A stretch of DNA of 64,000 nt from an uncultured Bacteroidaceae bacterium (GTDB taxonomy: Bacteria > Bacteroidota > Bacteroidia > Bacteroidales > Bacteroidaceae). Of the stretch, positions 36,788 through 45,963 are shown piece after piece. The translations under genes were made by a program, and so were the position numbers. The stretch lies in NCBI GenBank assembly GCA_905235575.1, contig CAJOLZ010000002.1, positions 124,001-188,000 of the forward strand. Reading direction: 5' to 3'. The stretch's first letter is position 1, and every line of letters starts with the position of its first letter. The notes beneath the pieces are model-generated. The model did no database searches and was not told the origin of the DNA. It was given only the letters and a program-made list of their open reading frames with translations.

Positions 36788-37561
36788 ATGAATCTGAGTT
36801 TTGATACATCGTTGGCTAAAGGCTATCATAGCAGTTCTCAGATTTCTCGCGTGGTGACTGAAGACTGGTTGGCACGTAATATGTTCTGTCCCGTTTGTGG
36901 CGCTCCCATTTTGAGTCACTACGAAGCGAACAAGCCTGTTGCTGATTTCTTCTGTGATGATTGTAAGTCGGATTTCGAATTGAAGAGCAAGGAAAGTAAG
37001 ACGGCAACTATTGGACATAAGATTGCGGATGGTGCATATGGGACAATGATTGAGCGCATAACTTCTCTCCGCAATCCTCATCTATTTGTGATGACCTACA
37101 ACAATTGGACTGTCAACAATTTGCTGATGATTCCAAACTATTTCTTTGTCCCCGAAATCATAGAGAAACGTCCTCCGCTGAAAGAAACCGCAAGACGGGC
37201 TGGTTGGGTAGGATGCAATATCGAGATTGGTAACATTCCAGAAAGTGGGAAGATTTTCATAGTCCGAAATAGCAAGCAGGTGGATAAAGCGAAGGTTGTG
37301 GACTTATATCAACGGGCTCTCATGCTACGAACTTCAAGAATCGACAGCCGAGGTTGGTTGCTGGATGTGCTGAGATGTGTTGAGAGAATTCCCAAACTCG
37401 ATTTCTCTCTTGACGAAGTCTATGCTTTTGCAGATGAACTTCAAAGAAAACATCCAGAAAACAATTTTATCCAAGATAAGATTCGGCAGCAACTCCAATA
37501 TCTCCGTGACAAAGGCTTTATTAAATTCATATCTCGCGGACATTATCAAAAAGTAAAATAG
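36788..37561 (+). CDS. DpnI-family restriction endonuclease (cuts methylated GATC)
   Basis: The protein has 257 residues, the length of DpnI. The order of motifs matches DpnI: MNLSFDTSLAKGYHSSSQ, VVTEDWLARNMFCPVCG, then KPVADFFCDDCKSDFELKSK, which contains the two zinc cysteine pairs and the PD-(D/E)xK residues (Asp in VADF, Glu and Lys in ELKSK). It also has TARRAGWVGCNI, and a C-terminal winged-helix (KIRQQLQYLRDKGFIKFISRG). DpnI cuts Gm6ATC, so the host genome should lack Dam-type methylation, and the enzyme would attack methylated incoming DNA. It starts 6 bp after the KilA-N stop. It needs no partner methyltransferase and none is present. Confidence 0.93.
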   Translation: MNLSFDTSLAKGYHSSSQISRVVTEDWLARNMFCPVCGAPILSHYEANKPVADFFCDDCKSDFELKSKESKTATIGHKIADGAYGTMIERITSLRNPHLFVMTYNNWTVNNLLMIPNYFFVPEIIEKRPPLKETARRAGWVGCNIEIGNIPESGKIFIVRNSKQVDKAKVVDLYQRALMLRTSRIDSRGWLLDVLRCVERIPKLDFSLDEVYAFADELQRKHPENNFIQDKIRQQLQYLRDKGFIKFISRGHYQKVK

Positions 37562-37879
37562 AATGATGTCTACACCACCGAAGGGCACACCGACGCTCCC
37601 AACGACGGCATCAAAGTTGAGAACTGCCAAATGCTCGGCATAGTAAGAGGCAGCAACGAGAACGAAGCGCAGAAGAACTTGCTTAATGAAAATCCTTGGA
37701 TAACAGAGGCTGGATTTGCCCCCGAAGAGTTCTTCATCAAGCAGATACTGACCATCGAGCAGCGCAACGACATCAACGTACTCATAGATTACCTGTGGGC
37801 AGACGAAGAACGCCATTTCGAAGAGAGTGAGAACAAGGAAAACCACATCTTCAACATATTAAAGAGGCTTAAAGCATAG
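37562..37879 (+). pseudogene. 5'-truncated gene remnant after the DpnI gene
   Basis: Directly after the DpnI stop, and in the same frame, an open stretch of 105 codons reads NDVYTTEGHTDAPNDGIKVENC and ends in YLWADEERHFEESENKENH and a short helix. It has no start codon until the ATG at 37631. It looks like the C-terminal part of a longer small protein whose front was removed when the island inserted. Translation from 37631 would give 82 residues. I do not recognise a function. Confidence 0.55.
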
Positions 37880-37951
37880 CGATGAAATACAAGATAGAAA
37901 TAAGTGAAATAAATAGTATTAATGTAGTTGATGTATAAAAGCTATTTTGTA

Positions 37952-38036
37952 CGCACCACGCTTCGACAAATGTCGCGCTGTGGTGCGACAGCCTGCGCAC
38001 CGTGCTGCGACGACCGTCGCAGCACGGTGCGTTTTT
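37952..38036 (+). repeat. Palindromic 22-bp array E7
   Basis: Units at 37952-37965, 37974-37987, 37996-38009 and 38018-38031, with spacers ACAAATGT, ACAGCCTG and ACGACCGT, then TTTTTAACCC. It lies between the convergent island and murQ. Confidence 0.9.
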
Positions 38037-38106
38037 AACCCGATGCTGTCATAGGATTATTCCAGCTTGATATTTGTCTCGAAAGCTATGTCGGTGTGTT
38101 GGGGGC

Positions 38107-38910
38107 TCAGTGTATGGCGTCTTTCACGCTTCCGCTTTTCAGCAGGCGTTCGCGGGCCTCGTCGTATCCGATGCCGAGAGTCTCCTGTATCATGCGGGTT
38201 CCGCGGTCGACGAGTTTGGCGTTGCTGAGTTTCATGTTTACCATTCGGTTGCCTTCGACGCGTCCGAGTCGTATCATGAGTGTGGTGGATATCATGTTGA
38301 GTACCATCTTATGAGCAGTCCCGCTCTTCATTCGGCTGGAGCCGGTGACGAATTCAGGTCCGACGATGGTCTCGATGGGGTATTGGGCTTCTCGGGCGAG
38401 CGGTGTCTGTGGGTTGCTGGTGAGACATCCTGTGAGGAGACCTTCGGCACGGGCTCGGCGCAGAGTTTCAACGACATAGGGCGTGGTGCCGGAGGCTGCG
38501 ATGCCCAGTAGCGAGTCGTTGGCAGTGGGGCAGTAGGGGAGCAGGTCGGCCCAGCCTTGTTCGGCGTCGTCCTCGGCGTTCTCGACGGCATGTCGTAATG
38601 CGCGGTCGCCGCCTGCGATGAGGGCTGTCACCCATGTCTCGGGCACTCCGAAAGTGGGTGGAATCTCGCTGGCATCAAGTACGCCGAGCCGCCCGCTGGT
38701 GCCTGCTCCGATGTAGAACAGCCTGCCTCCGCGCCGCATTCGTTCTTCGACATGAACCACGAAGGCTTCAATCTGTGGGAGCGCCTGGCGCACGGCTTCG
38801 GCCACCAGATGGTCTTCCTCGTTGATGTGTTGCAGCAACTGGGCGGGCGTCATCTCTTCCAGATGGTCGAAGTGCGAGGGTTGTTCCGTTATCTTTTCTC
38901 CTCCAATCAT
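38107..38910 (-). CDS. murQ: N-acetylmuramic acid 6-phosphate etherase
   Basis: Cleaves the lactyl ether of MurNAc-6-phosphate during cell-wall recycling. The start at 38910 gives 267 residues (MIGGEKITEQPSHFDHLEEM); the open frame continues upstream but overlaps the divergent aminopeptidase start. Motifs are the SIS-domain phosphate loop FYIGAGTSGRLGVLDASE with the catalytic-area PPTFG, and later GIAASGTTPYV and TGSSRMKSGTAHKMVLN. No MurNAc kinase or transporter is adjacent. Confidence 0.94.
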   Translation of the reverse strand: MIGGEKITEQPSHFDHLEEMTPAQLLQHINEEDHLVAEAVRQALPQIEAFVVHVEERMRRGGRLFYIGAGTSGRLGVLDASEIPPTFGVPETWVTALIAGGDRALRHAVENAEDDAEQGWADLLPYCPTANDSLLGIAASGTTPYVVETLRRARAEGLLTGCLTSNPQTPLAREAQYPIETIVGPEFVTGSSRMKSGTAHKMVLNMISTTLMIRLGRVEGNRMVNMKLSNAKLVDRGTRMIQETLGIGYDEARERLLKSGSVKDAIH

Positions 38911-38933
38911 TTGCTTTTTTGCTGGGTTTGTAC

Positions 38934-38981
38934 TAACTTTGCAACACCGCAAAATTAAGAATTTTAATTCAGACAGACAAA
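38934..38981. promoter_or_regulatory. Overlapping divergent promoters, murQ and M18 aminopeptidase
   Basis: Plus strand: TAACTTTG at 38934-38941 with TTG 20 bp upstream (38911-38913). Minus strand: TAATTTTG (38957-38950) with TTTG 20 bp upstream (38981-38978), which overlaps the aminopeptidase ATG. The two promoters interlock, so transcription from one may obstruct the other. Confidence 0.6.
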
Positions 38982-40279
38982 TGATACAAAGATTATTGCG
39001 TCTGCTCGACGCCTCTCCAGTCAATTTCCTCGCTGTTGCAACTTTGGAAAAGGCTTTCCAGCAAGCAGGCTTCACTCGACTTGACCCTCGCGAACCGCTC
39101 GGTGCGATGGAACCCGGCCGTTCGTTCTATGTGACGAAAAATGACTCTTCGTTATACGCTTTCCGCATCGGGCAGCAGCCGCTCTCCGAGGTGGGCTTTC
39201 ATCTGCTCTGTGCTCACTGCGATTCGCCCACCTTCCGCATAAAGCCTCGCGCTGAGATGCGTTGCGAGGGTGGTCTTGTAAAACTGAACACCGAGGTTTA
39301 TGGTGGCCCGATACTTTCTACGTGGTTCGATCGTCCGCTCTCGCTTGCAGGGCGCGTCATGTTGCGCTCCGACGATGTCATGCAGCCCGAGACGCGTCTG
39401 CTCCACATCCGCAGGCCGCTCATGCAGATTCCGAACCTCGCCATTCATTTCAACAGACAGGTGAACGACGGTGTGAAGCTCAGTCGTCAGAAGGATATGC
39501 TCCCTCTGCTGGTCATCATAAACGAACGGTTCGAGCAGGACGGTGTGCTTTTGCGCTTGATTTCCGAGGAGTTGAAAGTGGATGTATCTGACGTCTTAGA
39601 TTTTGACCTCTACCTTTATGATGCTACGCCATCCTGCACGTTCGGCCTTCACGATGAATTCATATCGAGCGGACGTCTTGACGACCTGAGCATGGTCTTT
39701 GCAGGCATGGAGGCGATGCTGCGAGCTGGTGGAAAAGAGCCGAGCCGCCGCACACAGGTGCTGGCCATCTTTGACAACGAGGAAACGGGCAGTCAGACGA
39801 AGCAAGGTGCAGGCAGTCCCTTCCTGGCCAGCATGCTCCAACGCATTGTTGCCCAGCAGGGTAATGGTGTGGCCGAAGACTTTGCGCGAGCCATCGAACA
39901 TTCGTTCATGGTCTCGGCCGACAATGCACATGCCTGGCATCCCAATTATCCGGAAAAGTTCGATCCGACGAACCATCCTCAACTCGGCGGCGGACCAGTC
40001 ATCAAGTACAACGCTGCGCAGAAATATGCCAGCGATGCGTCTTCGGGTGCTGTCTTTGCCGAACTCTGTCGCAAGGCTGGTGTGCCCTGTCAGCGCTTCG
40101 TCAACCACAGCGATATTGCCGGTGGAAGTACGCTGGGAAACATTCTCAGTGCGTCGCTTCCCTTGCGTGGCGTAGATATGGGAGCACCTTTGCTTGCCAT
40201 GCATAGTGCTCGCGAGACGGCTGCTGTGGCCGATTATGAGTATTCAGTAAAGGCTTTCGAGGAGTTTTTCAGAAGCTGA
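38981..40279 (+). CDS. M18-family aspartyl aminopeptidase
   Basis: Zinc exopeptidase of 432 residues that removes acidic N-terminal residues. The metal ligands and catalytic residues are visible: HCDSPTFRIK (His), GRLDDLSM (Asp), FDNEETGSQTKQGAGS (Glu-Glu), SADNAHAWHPNYPEKFDP (Asp), and HSDIAGGSTLGNI (His). The start at 38981 gives MIQRLLRLLDASPVNF, the usual N-terminus; the frame opens further back into murQ. Only 4 bp separate it from the HAD gene. Confidence 0.93.
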   Translation: MIQRLLRLLDASPVNFLAVATLEKAFQQAGFTRLDPREPLGAMEPGRSFYVTKNDSSLYAFRIGQQPLSEVGFHLLCAHCDSPTFRIKPRAEMRCEGGLVKLNTEVYGGPILSTWFDRPLSLAGRVMLRSDDVMQPETRLLHIRRPLMQIPNLAIHFNRQVNDGVKLSRQKDMLPLLVIINERFEQDGVLLRLISEELKVDVSDVLDFDLYLYDATPSCTFGLHDEFISSGRLDDLSMVFAGMEAMLRAGGKEPSRRTQVLAIFDNEETGSQTKQGAGSPFLASMLQRIVAQQGNGVAEDFARAIEHSFMVSADNAHAWHPNYPEKFDPTNHPQLGGGPVIKYNAAQKYASDASSGAVFAELCRKAGVPCQRFVNHSDIAGGSTLGNILSASLPLRGVDMGAPLLAMHSARETAAVADYEYSVKAFEEFFRS

Positions 40280-40283
40280 AACA

Positions 40284-41075
40284 ATGTCTTATTCCCTCTT
40301 TTTCGATGTCGACGGTACGCTGGTGAGTTTCGCCACTCACCACATTCCGGACTCGACGCTTGCAGCTCTTCAACGTGCCCACCGCCAGGGATGTCGTCTT
40401 TTCATCGCAACAGGTCGTCCCTTTCAATGGCTTCGTACACCTGCGATTGAACCGCTTCTGCCAATTATTGATGGCTTTATAACCATGAACGGAGCGATGG
40501 CCATCGTCGACGACGAAGTTTGTTTCTCGAAGCCGCTCCGTCGTGAGAGTGTCGCGCTTCTGCTTTCCGATGCCGTGCGAAACGATTATTCGTGTGTCAT
40601 CGTGGGTGAACGTCATATCGCACTTCACAACGAGAAACCTCTTGTCCGTGAACTTTTCGAGAAGTTCCTGCAGGTTGGCGGTGGCGATTTCCCGTCTACC
40701 ATCAGCCGCTTAGACCCCGATGAGCCTGTCCTGCAAGTCTCTCCCTTCTTCACGGTCGAGCAGGAGCAGGCACTCATGCCCTCGATTCCCGATGCTGTCT
40801 GTGCCCGATGGCATCCCGCCTTTGCCGATGTTACGGCGCGTGAGGCTACCAAAGGACTTGCGCTGACCTCCTTGGTCGAACGTCTTCACCTCGATGCTTC
40901 GAAGACAGTTGCGTTTGGCGACGGCGGAAACGATGTCAGCATGTTCCGCGCCGCTGCCATAGGTATTGCCATGCCGACGGCCGATGAGTGGGTCAGAAAC
41001 GAAGCCGACATTGTAGCAGCCGATGTTGATGACAACGGAATTGCGCGCGTTCTTGAAAAGATACTTCCGCTGTGA
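40284..41075 (+). CDS. HAD-superfamily phosphatase, Cof type
   Basis: The protein has 263 residues. The nucleophile motif is LFFDVDGTLVSF (Asp8), motif II is IATGRPF, and motifs III/IV are KGLALTSL with GDGGNDVSMFRAAAIGIAM. The C2-type cap lies between them. Cof-type enzymes dephosphorylate sugar phosphates or flavin/thiamine phosphates; the substrate is unknown. It is likely co-transcribed with the aminopeptidase. Confidence 0.92.
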   Translation: MSYSLFFDVDGTLVSFATHHIPDSTLAALQRAHRQGCRLFIATGRPFQWLRTPAIEPLLPIIDGFITMNGAMAIVDDEVCFSKPLRRESVALLLSDAVRNDYSCVIVGERHIALHNEKPLVRELFEKFLQVGGGDFPSTISRLDPDEPVLQVSPFFTVEQEQALMPSIPDAVCARWHPAFADVTAREATKGLALTSLVERLHLDASKTVAFGDGGNDVSMFRAAAIGIAMPTADEWVRNEADIVAADVDDNGIARVLEKILPL

Positions 41076-41102
41076 GGTAATTCGATTGTTTAACTAAATA
41101 GA

Positions 41103-41137
41103 GCAAAGCTCAAGTAATCAATCGCTTGAGATTTTGC
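41103..41137. terminator. Bidirectional terminator between HAD and GH18 genes
   Basis: GCAAA-g-CTCAAG pairs with CTTGAG-at-TTTGC around a 10-nt loop. It fills the 62-bp gap between two convergent genes. Confidence 0.7.
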
Positions 41138-42997
41138 TTAGAATATCAATTTCTTCTTGCCATCTTTGACGAAGATACCCTTTCGTGCCTTCTCAACAGG
41201 TCGTCCTGAGAGGTCGTAGAGCGTGCCATTTTTCACGTTCTCGGCCTCTCTTTTTATTGTTTCAACGCTTGTAGCCACCTCTTCCACGCGCATTGTCATC
41301 TGGTTTATCTTACCGACATAGGAGAGTGTAAACCTGTATGTCGAGCCCATTTCTAATGTCTGCCCGCTTTTCACGTAGACGTTGCCATCGTTATGGCCGT
41401 CCGTTCCGTTGCCGATGCCAAAGATGTTGCTCGACGAAAGAATCTTATACGTTCCGGAGGAGGTGAAGCTGTCTCCCGTTCTCTTTTGTAGAAAGAAGCC
41501 GAAGTTCACGTCATTGGCATCGAGTTGTTCGCCTATTCTTACCGTAAACTGGAACTTCCGTGCGCCCACTTTAGCCATGGGCCATGCGGCGTCGTCGCTG
41601 TCCCAGTCGCGCCCAGCTGCGGCAAAGGTCGGTTTCCCAAGTCCTTTGCTACCGACAACCCATATCGTACCGCTGCCGTCTTCTTGCAGCGCGGCGGGCA
41701 TTCCATTTGCGTCTATGGGCTCGGCGCTCAGGTGCATCAGCGCGAGGTCGACGCAGATGTTGAACTTGCCACTCATGGGTAGGAAACGAAACCTGCCATC
41801 GCCCGTTGGTTCGAAGAAATCTTCGTCGACAGTCATCTTAGCTGCCTCATCGCTCCGTGGCCCTTTCACCTCGATGGAGTATTCACCACCTTGTTGCATA
41901 TCCATCTGTCTCTGAAATCGTTCTGCATAGGCGAGCGTCAGTTCTTTACCATCGATGGTGACGCTGTCGGCCCCCTGTCCGCCCTTCAGCAACATCCGCC
42001 AGATGGTGTTGCGCAGTGTGCCTGCGTTGTCGTCCGAATAATAGTCCCAATACATGCCGCCCTTGAATTGCTGCTCGGCTATATATCTGCATTTCAGTTC
42101 GATGGAGCGAACGTTGTCGAAATCCATGTAGAACGACCCATCGCTCTTTTTCTTTATCCAGGGCACCTTACCCTTGTCGTCCCAGTCTTCCACGTAATCT
42201 CCGCTTGCCAGCAGATTCTTGGCGCGTTGGTAGCTCTGTTCGCCGTGGTTCGTCTCGTGTCCGTAGAGGGGCATGCCCATCACCAATTTTTCGCGTGGGA
42301 TACCTGCGTTCAGGTGCGCATTCATGGCCATCTGTGCCGAGTAGTATCCGCCGCTCACAGGTCCGTAGCCCTTATAGAGCGCAGCGTGGTGGTTGGGCGG
42401 ACTCGCCATGTTGTAGCACATCACGTTTACGAAGTCGAGATATGCAATGCAGTCTCGGAAATTGTAGGGCGAGGGCTCGTAGTTCGAGGCCATTGTCAGC
42501 AGGAGATTGTCGCCCAGCGTTGCCCTCAGGTCGCGCATCAGCAGCGTATAGTTGGCTTTGTCGTTGGGCGAGGCTCCAATCAGTCCGCCTGCCGTACTGC
42601 CCGGGAACTCCCAGTCGATGTCTATTCCGTCGAGGCCATATCGGTCGCAAGTCTCTCGCGCCGCCTGACAGAAGGCTATGCGCAGCGTCTGGTCTGAACT
42701 CATCTCGCTGAATCCGCCGGCGCCCCAACCTCCAATCGAGAGCAGGACCTTCAGTTCCGGTTCACGTTTCTTCAGGTTCACAATCTGCTGCAGCCGCTGC
42801 ACGTTCGAGATGGTGACGCTCTTGCGGTCTTGTCCCACACCACCGAAAGCATAGTTGATGTGCGTCATCCGCGTAGGGTCGGGCAAACCGTTCGACCACG
42901 AGGTCACGTATGCCACCACCACCCGCGGGGTCTGTGCACCGAGCGTCATGCAGCAACATGCTGCCAGCAGGAGAAAATAGAATCTGCGTCCTTTCAT
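41138..42997 (-). CDS. Secreted GH18 chitinase-like enzyme with C-terminal tail
   Basis: The protein has 619 residues from the start at 42997 (signal peptide MKGRRFYFLLLAACCCMTLGA). The GH18 signature is YGLDGIDIDWEFPGS, with Glu as catalytic acid, plus KVLLSIGGWG and MCYNMA and a late MYWDYYSDD. After the barrel (about residues 25-330) there are two beta-sandwich regions similar to SusE/SusF-like starch or glycan-binding domains. The end, TLYDLSGRPVEKARKGIFVKDGKKKLIF, is a short T9SS-like tail common in Prevotella. Substrates could be chitin, N-glycan or peptidoglycan-derived. The leader before it contains repeat array E8. Confidence 0.88.
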   Translation of the reverse strand: MKGRRFYFLLLAACCCMTLGAQTPRVVVAYVTSWSNGLPDPTRMTHINYAFGGVGQDRKSVTISNVQRLQQIVNLKKREPELKVLLSIGGWGAGGFSEMSSDQTLRIAFCQAARETCDRYGLDGIDIDWEFPGSTAGGLIGASPNDKANYTLLMRDLRATLGDNLLLTMASNYEPSPYNFRDCIAYLDFVNVMCYNMASPPNHHAALYKGYGPVSGGYYSAQMAMNAHLNAGIPREKLVMGMPLYGHETNHGEQSYQRAKNLLASGDYVEDWDDKGKVPWIKKKSDGSFYMDFDNVRSIELKCRYIAEQQFKGGMYWDYYSDDNAGTLRNTIWRMLLKGGQGADSVTIDGKELTLAYAERFQRQMDMQQGGEYSIEVKGPRSDEAAKMTVDEDFFEPTGDGRFRFLPMSGKFNICVDLALMHLSAEPIDANGMPAALQEDGSGTIWVVGSKGLGKPTFAAAGRDWDSDDAAWPMAKVGARKFQFTVRIGEQLDANDVNFGFFLQKRTGDSFTSSGTYKILSSSNIFGIGNGTDGHNDGNVYVKSGQTLEMGSTYRFTLSYVGKINQMTMRVEEVATSVETIKREAENVKNGTLYDLSGRPVEKARKGIFVKDGKKKLIF

Positions 42998-43049
42998 TTG
43001 TATGTCATTTTTTGCTTGTAGTTTCGTTCCGATTCGGAGTCGCTTCGGA

Positions 43050-43133
43050 TGCACCGTGTTTTTCGGGCTGACGCACCACGGTGCGAAGGGCAACGCAGCA
43101 CGCTGCGACAGGCGTCGCACCACGGTGCGTTTT
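43050..43133 (+). repeat. Palindromic 22-bp array E8
   Basis: A degenerate unit (43050-43063) is followed by units at 43072-43085, 43094-43107 and 43116-43129, with spacers CGGGCTGA, AAGGGCAA and ACAGGCGT, then TTTT. It lies between two minus-strand genes but has plus polarity. A TATCTTTG box on the minus strand (43160-43153) puts the array inside the predicted leader of the GH18 gene. Confidence 0.87.
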
Positions 43134-43152
43134 CCGGACGTCTCTTCATCGG

Positions 43153-43160
43153 CAAAGATA
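43153..43160 (-). promoter_or_regulatory. Putative promoter -7 box of the GH18 gene
   Basis: TATCTTTG on the minus strand, 155 bp before the GH18 start. No closer box was found. Confidence 0.45.
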
Positions 43161-43316
43161 GCGATAATTGACCGAAACGCGGCACCCATTCTTCCTCTCC
43201 TTTCGTCCCGACCCTCATTTTTGTGGTTTTGCAAACATGTTTTGTCAGTAAACCAACGTCTTCGCGCAGAATCTTCAGAATTCTTTCTCTCTTTTTATAA
43301 TGACAAAATAAAAGGA

Positions 43317-43342
43317 GGAACAAACCACTGGTGGTCTGTTCC
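43317..43342 (-). terminator. Terminator after the FadL-type porin gene
   Basis: GGAACAAACCAC pairs with GTGGTCTGTTCC (one mismatch). On the minus strand it is followed by TCCTTTTATTTTG. Confidence 0.8.
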
Positions 43343-43371
43343 CCCTTACTCGTGATTATCGAATCGGACTG

Positions 43372-44718
43372 TCAGAACTTGTAGTCGAAGCCGAGTCCGA
43401 GGACATGGTTCGTTCGCGAATAAGTCTCGCTGACGGGAATGCCCATGTAGGAAGTCTGACGGTCGTAGTCGCTATAGATGGAGCAGAAATAGCCGAGGTT
43501 GAAGCGCAGGTGTTCGTTGACGTTGACAGCGCCGCCCAGCCCGACGGAATGGCTGTCGCAGGCGAAGGTCGTGTTCTGCTGATACTCATCCTTCACGGCG
43601 TAGTCGGTGCGCTGAGTGCCGCAGCTCACGGTGAACGTTTTGTTGATGTCCCATTCCAGTCCGAGCAAGTATTCCGTCGTACCGTGGCCGATTTTCTTCT
43701 GACGGTTGTCCGCCATTTTGGCGTTCTTGTCGTCGAAGAAATGGAACTCCGAAGTGATGCGCAGGTTCGGGCAAATCTCATAACCGGCAGCCACGGCGAG
43801 CAGCGCGGGCAGGTCGTAGCGCGTCTTCACCTTGTCCTGATAAGGATAAGTCATGGCGCCGATGGAACCAGCCATCTCCGGGAAGCGTTCGATGAGCGAC
43901 TCGGGACCGATTTCGAGCGTGTGGGTATCGTTCGGAATGTTCAGCTTCGTGCGGAACTCATAGCGGGCACTCAGCGTCAGACCCTTGTAGCGATAGTTCA
44001 GACTGAGCAACGGATTCACACCGAAACCGCTCTGGTCCACATCGAGCTGCAGGTTCAGCAGCTCCACAGGCGACATTCCGGCAGGCATCTTCATACCAGC
44101 CACCACATGACCCTTGTTGTAACCGTCATAGATATTGCCGCGAAGACCCACGGCAGCCGACCAGTGGTCAGAGAGACGATAAGCGAAGTTCAGCTGAACA
44201 CCGTAGATAAACTGACGCCCCTTCAGCCAGGCATCCAAGTCGTACTGCTCCGGCGTAAGCCTGTTCTGAGCCATCATCGCCTGTATAGGCACAGAAAACA
44301 TAGGGATACCCTCCTTGAACGTCACCGTACCGCCACTGCCCACAATGCCAATCATCGCCCCCAGCGACCAGCGGTCGTGCCTGTACGAAGCAAACAGCCC
44401 CGGCACAAACGGCGCTTCCGCTTTACCCTTGAACTTGTGACTGTTCATTGTCGGACTCCCGTAGAAGTCAGGATAGGTTGCCTCCACGTTGCGCCACTGG
44501 TGCGGGTTCTGCCAGTTGAATGACAGTTGCCAACCCTCGTGACCCCAGCTCAGACCAGCCGGATTGCTGTAGATGGCATCGATGTCGAAAGAGGCACCGC
44601 GCGCCATCATACGGTCGAAAGCAATGTGATAGTTCGTGTTCGTCATCAGACCGCCAGCCATCATCGGCAGCGAGACCAAGGCAGCAAGCGCTGCAAACGT
44701 AATTCTGAAATGTTTCAT
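43372..44718 (-). CDS. FadL/TodX-family outer-membrane transport protein (OMPP1)
   Basis: Outer-membrane beta-barrel of 448 residues. The signal peptide is MKHFRITFAALAALVSLPMMA. The mature start GGLMTNTNYHIAFDRMMARGASFDIDAIYSNPAGLSW has the FadL-family N-terminal hatch and NPAG motif. The body alternates aromatic/polar strands and it ends in a typical barrel C-terminus (HVLGLGFDYKF, terminal Phe). Known members import long-chain fatty acids or hydrophobic compounds; the ligand is unknown. It lies 30 bp after queA on the same strand. Confidence 0.9.
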   Translation of the reverse strand: MKHFRITFAALAALVSLPMMAGGLMTNTNYHIAFDRMMARGASFDIDAIYSNPAGLSWGHEGWQLSFNWQNPHQWRNVEATYPDFYGSPTMNSHKFKGKAEAPFVPGLFASYRHDRWSLGAMIGIVGSGGTVTFKEGIPMFSVPIQAMMAQNRLTPEQYDLDAWLKGRQFIYGVQLNFAYRLSDHWSAAVGLRGNIYDGYNKGHVVAGMKMPAGMSPVELLNLQLDVDQSGFGVNPLLSLNYRYKGLTLSARYEFRTKLNIPNDTHTLEIGPESLIERFPEMAGSIGAMTYPYQDKVKTRYDLPALLAVAAGYEICPNLRITSEFHFFDDKNAKMADNRQKKIGHGTTEYLLGLEWDINKTFTVSCGTQRTDYAVKDEYQQNTTFACDSHSVGLGGAVNVNEHLRFNLGYFCSIYSDYDRQTSYMGIPVSETYSRTNHVLGLGFDYKF

Positions 44719-44748
44719 AGACTTCTTTTATATAAATGATACGTTGTT

Positions 44749-45948
44749 TCAAGGAACGAGAAGGGACGAGTCGCCGTAGCTCAGGAAACGGAAATCGTGG
44801 CTGAGCGCATAGTCATAGACCTCACGCCACCGCCCGTTCAGGAAAGCACTCACCAGCAGCAGCAGCGTGCTCCGCGGTTGGTGGAAGTTCGTAATCATCG
44901 CCTTCACGAAATGGAACCGATAACCCGGAGCAATGATAATCTGCGTCGAAGACTGCAGCACATCGCACTGCTGGCGGTCCAGATAGCCGAGGAGCGCCGT
45001 GAGCGCCTCCTCCTCCGTCCGAGACTCCGTCACCTCGTAAGGCATCCATTGCGGCACATGCAAGTCCTCAGCGCCGCGCCCAGCCAGAATGCCCATGTAG
45101 TAGAGACTCTCCAGCGTGCGCACCGATGTCGTCCCCACCGCAATCGCTTCGCCCCCGTGACGCAGCAGCGCCTCAATCGTATGTCGGTGCACCGCAATAT
45201 GTTCCGTATGCATGTCGTGGCCGCCTATCACCGCCGACTTCACAGGCCTGAACGTCCCAGCGCCCACATGCAGCGTCACCTCCTCGCGTTCAACACCGCG
45301 TTCCGTCAGCGCTTCCAGCACCCCCGGCGTAAAGTGCAGCCCCGCCGTCGGAGCCGCCACACTGCCCTCCACACGGCCGTAAACCGTCTGATAAGTCGTC
45401 AGGTCGCCCACCTCCGTAGCGCGGTTCAGGTAAGGCGGAATCGGCAGTTCGCCCGCAGCAGCCAGCATCTCCGAGAACGTGAAATCCCCGTCCCATTCGA
45501 AGACAATCCGCTCGCTCGTGCCCAGCGATCCGCAGCGCGAGGCAGTCATCACCACGTCGCGGCCCTCCACCTTCAGCTGCATTCGCAACGCACCCTCCTT
45601 CCACTTCTTCAGGTTGCCCACCAGACAGAGCCACACACAGCGCCCGCGCTGCGCAAAATTCTCCTGATATTCGGCAGGCTCGGCAGGCTCCAGAATGAAA
45701 ATTTCGATGGCAGCGCCCGTCTCCTTGCGGAAATGCAGTCGTGCCCGCACCACCCGCGTATTGTTGAACACCATCAGCGCCCCCTCCGGCACATATCGGG
45801 GCAGGTTGCGGAAGACATCCTCGCCCGCAGTCCCATGCCGATACAGCAGCAGACGGCTCGCATCGCGCTCAGCCACCGGATAGCGCGCAATACGCTCCTG
45901 AGGCAGCGGATAGTCGTAGTCGTCAATTCGAATTTCCTTCGTATTCAT
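44749..45948 (-). CDS. queA: S-adenosylmethionine:tRNA ribosyltransferase-isomerase
   Basis: Transfers and rearranges the ribosyl group of SAM onto preQ1 in tRNA to give epoxyqueuosine. The protein has 399 residues. Family motifs are YDYPLPQERIARYPV, MVFNNTRVVRARL, AAPTAGLHFTP, VGAGTFRPV, AVGTTSVRTLES and MITNFHQPRSTLLLLVSAF. It has its own promoter, so it is regulated separately from the riboswitch-controlled queC/queF genes. Here a roughly 50-residue longer N-terminal half contains an insertion (LEPAEPAEYQENFAQRGRCVW). Confidence 0.95.
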   Translation of the reverse strand: MNTKEIRIDDYDYPLPQERIARYPVAERDASRLLLYRHGTAGEDVFRNLPRYVPEGALMVFNNTRVVRARLHFRKETGAAIEIFILEPAEPAEYQENFAQRGRCVWLCLVGNLKKWKEGALRMQLKVEGRDVVMTASRCGSLGTSERIVFEWDGDFTFSEMLAAAGELPIPPYLNRATEVGDLTTYQTVYGRVEGSVAAPTAGLHFTPGVLEALTERGVEREEVTLHVGAGTFRPVKSAVIGGHDMHTEHIAVHRHTIEALLRHGGEAIAVGTTSVRTLESLYYMGILAGRGAEDLHVPQWMPYEVTESRTEEEALTALLGYLDRQQCDVLQSSTQIIIAPGYRFHFVKAMITNFHQPRSTLLLLVSAFLNGRWREVYDYALSHDFRFLSYGDSSLLVP

Positions 45949-45963
45949 TGTTCAAATTTGCTG

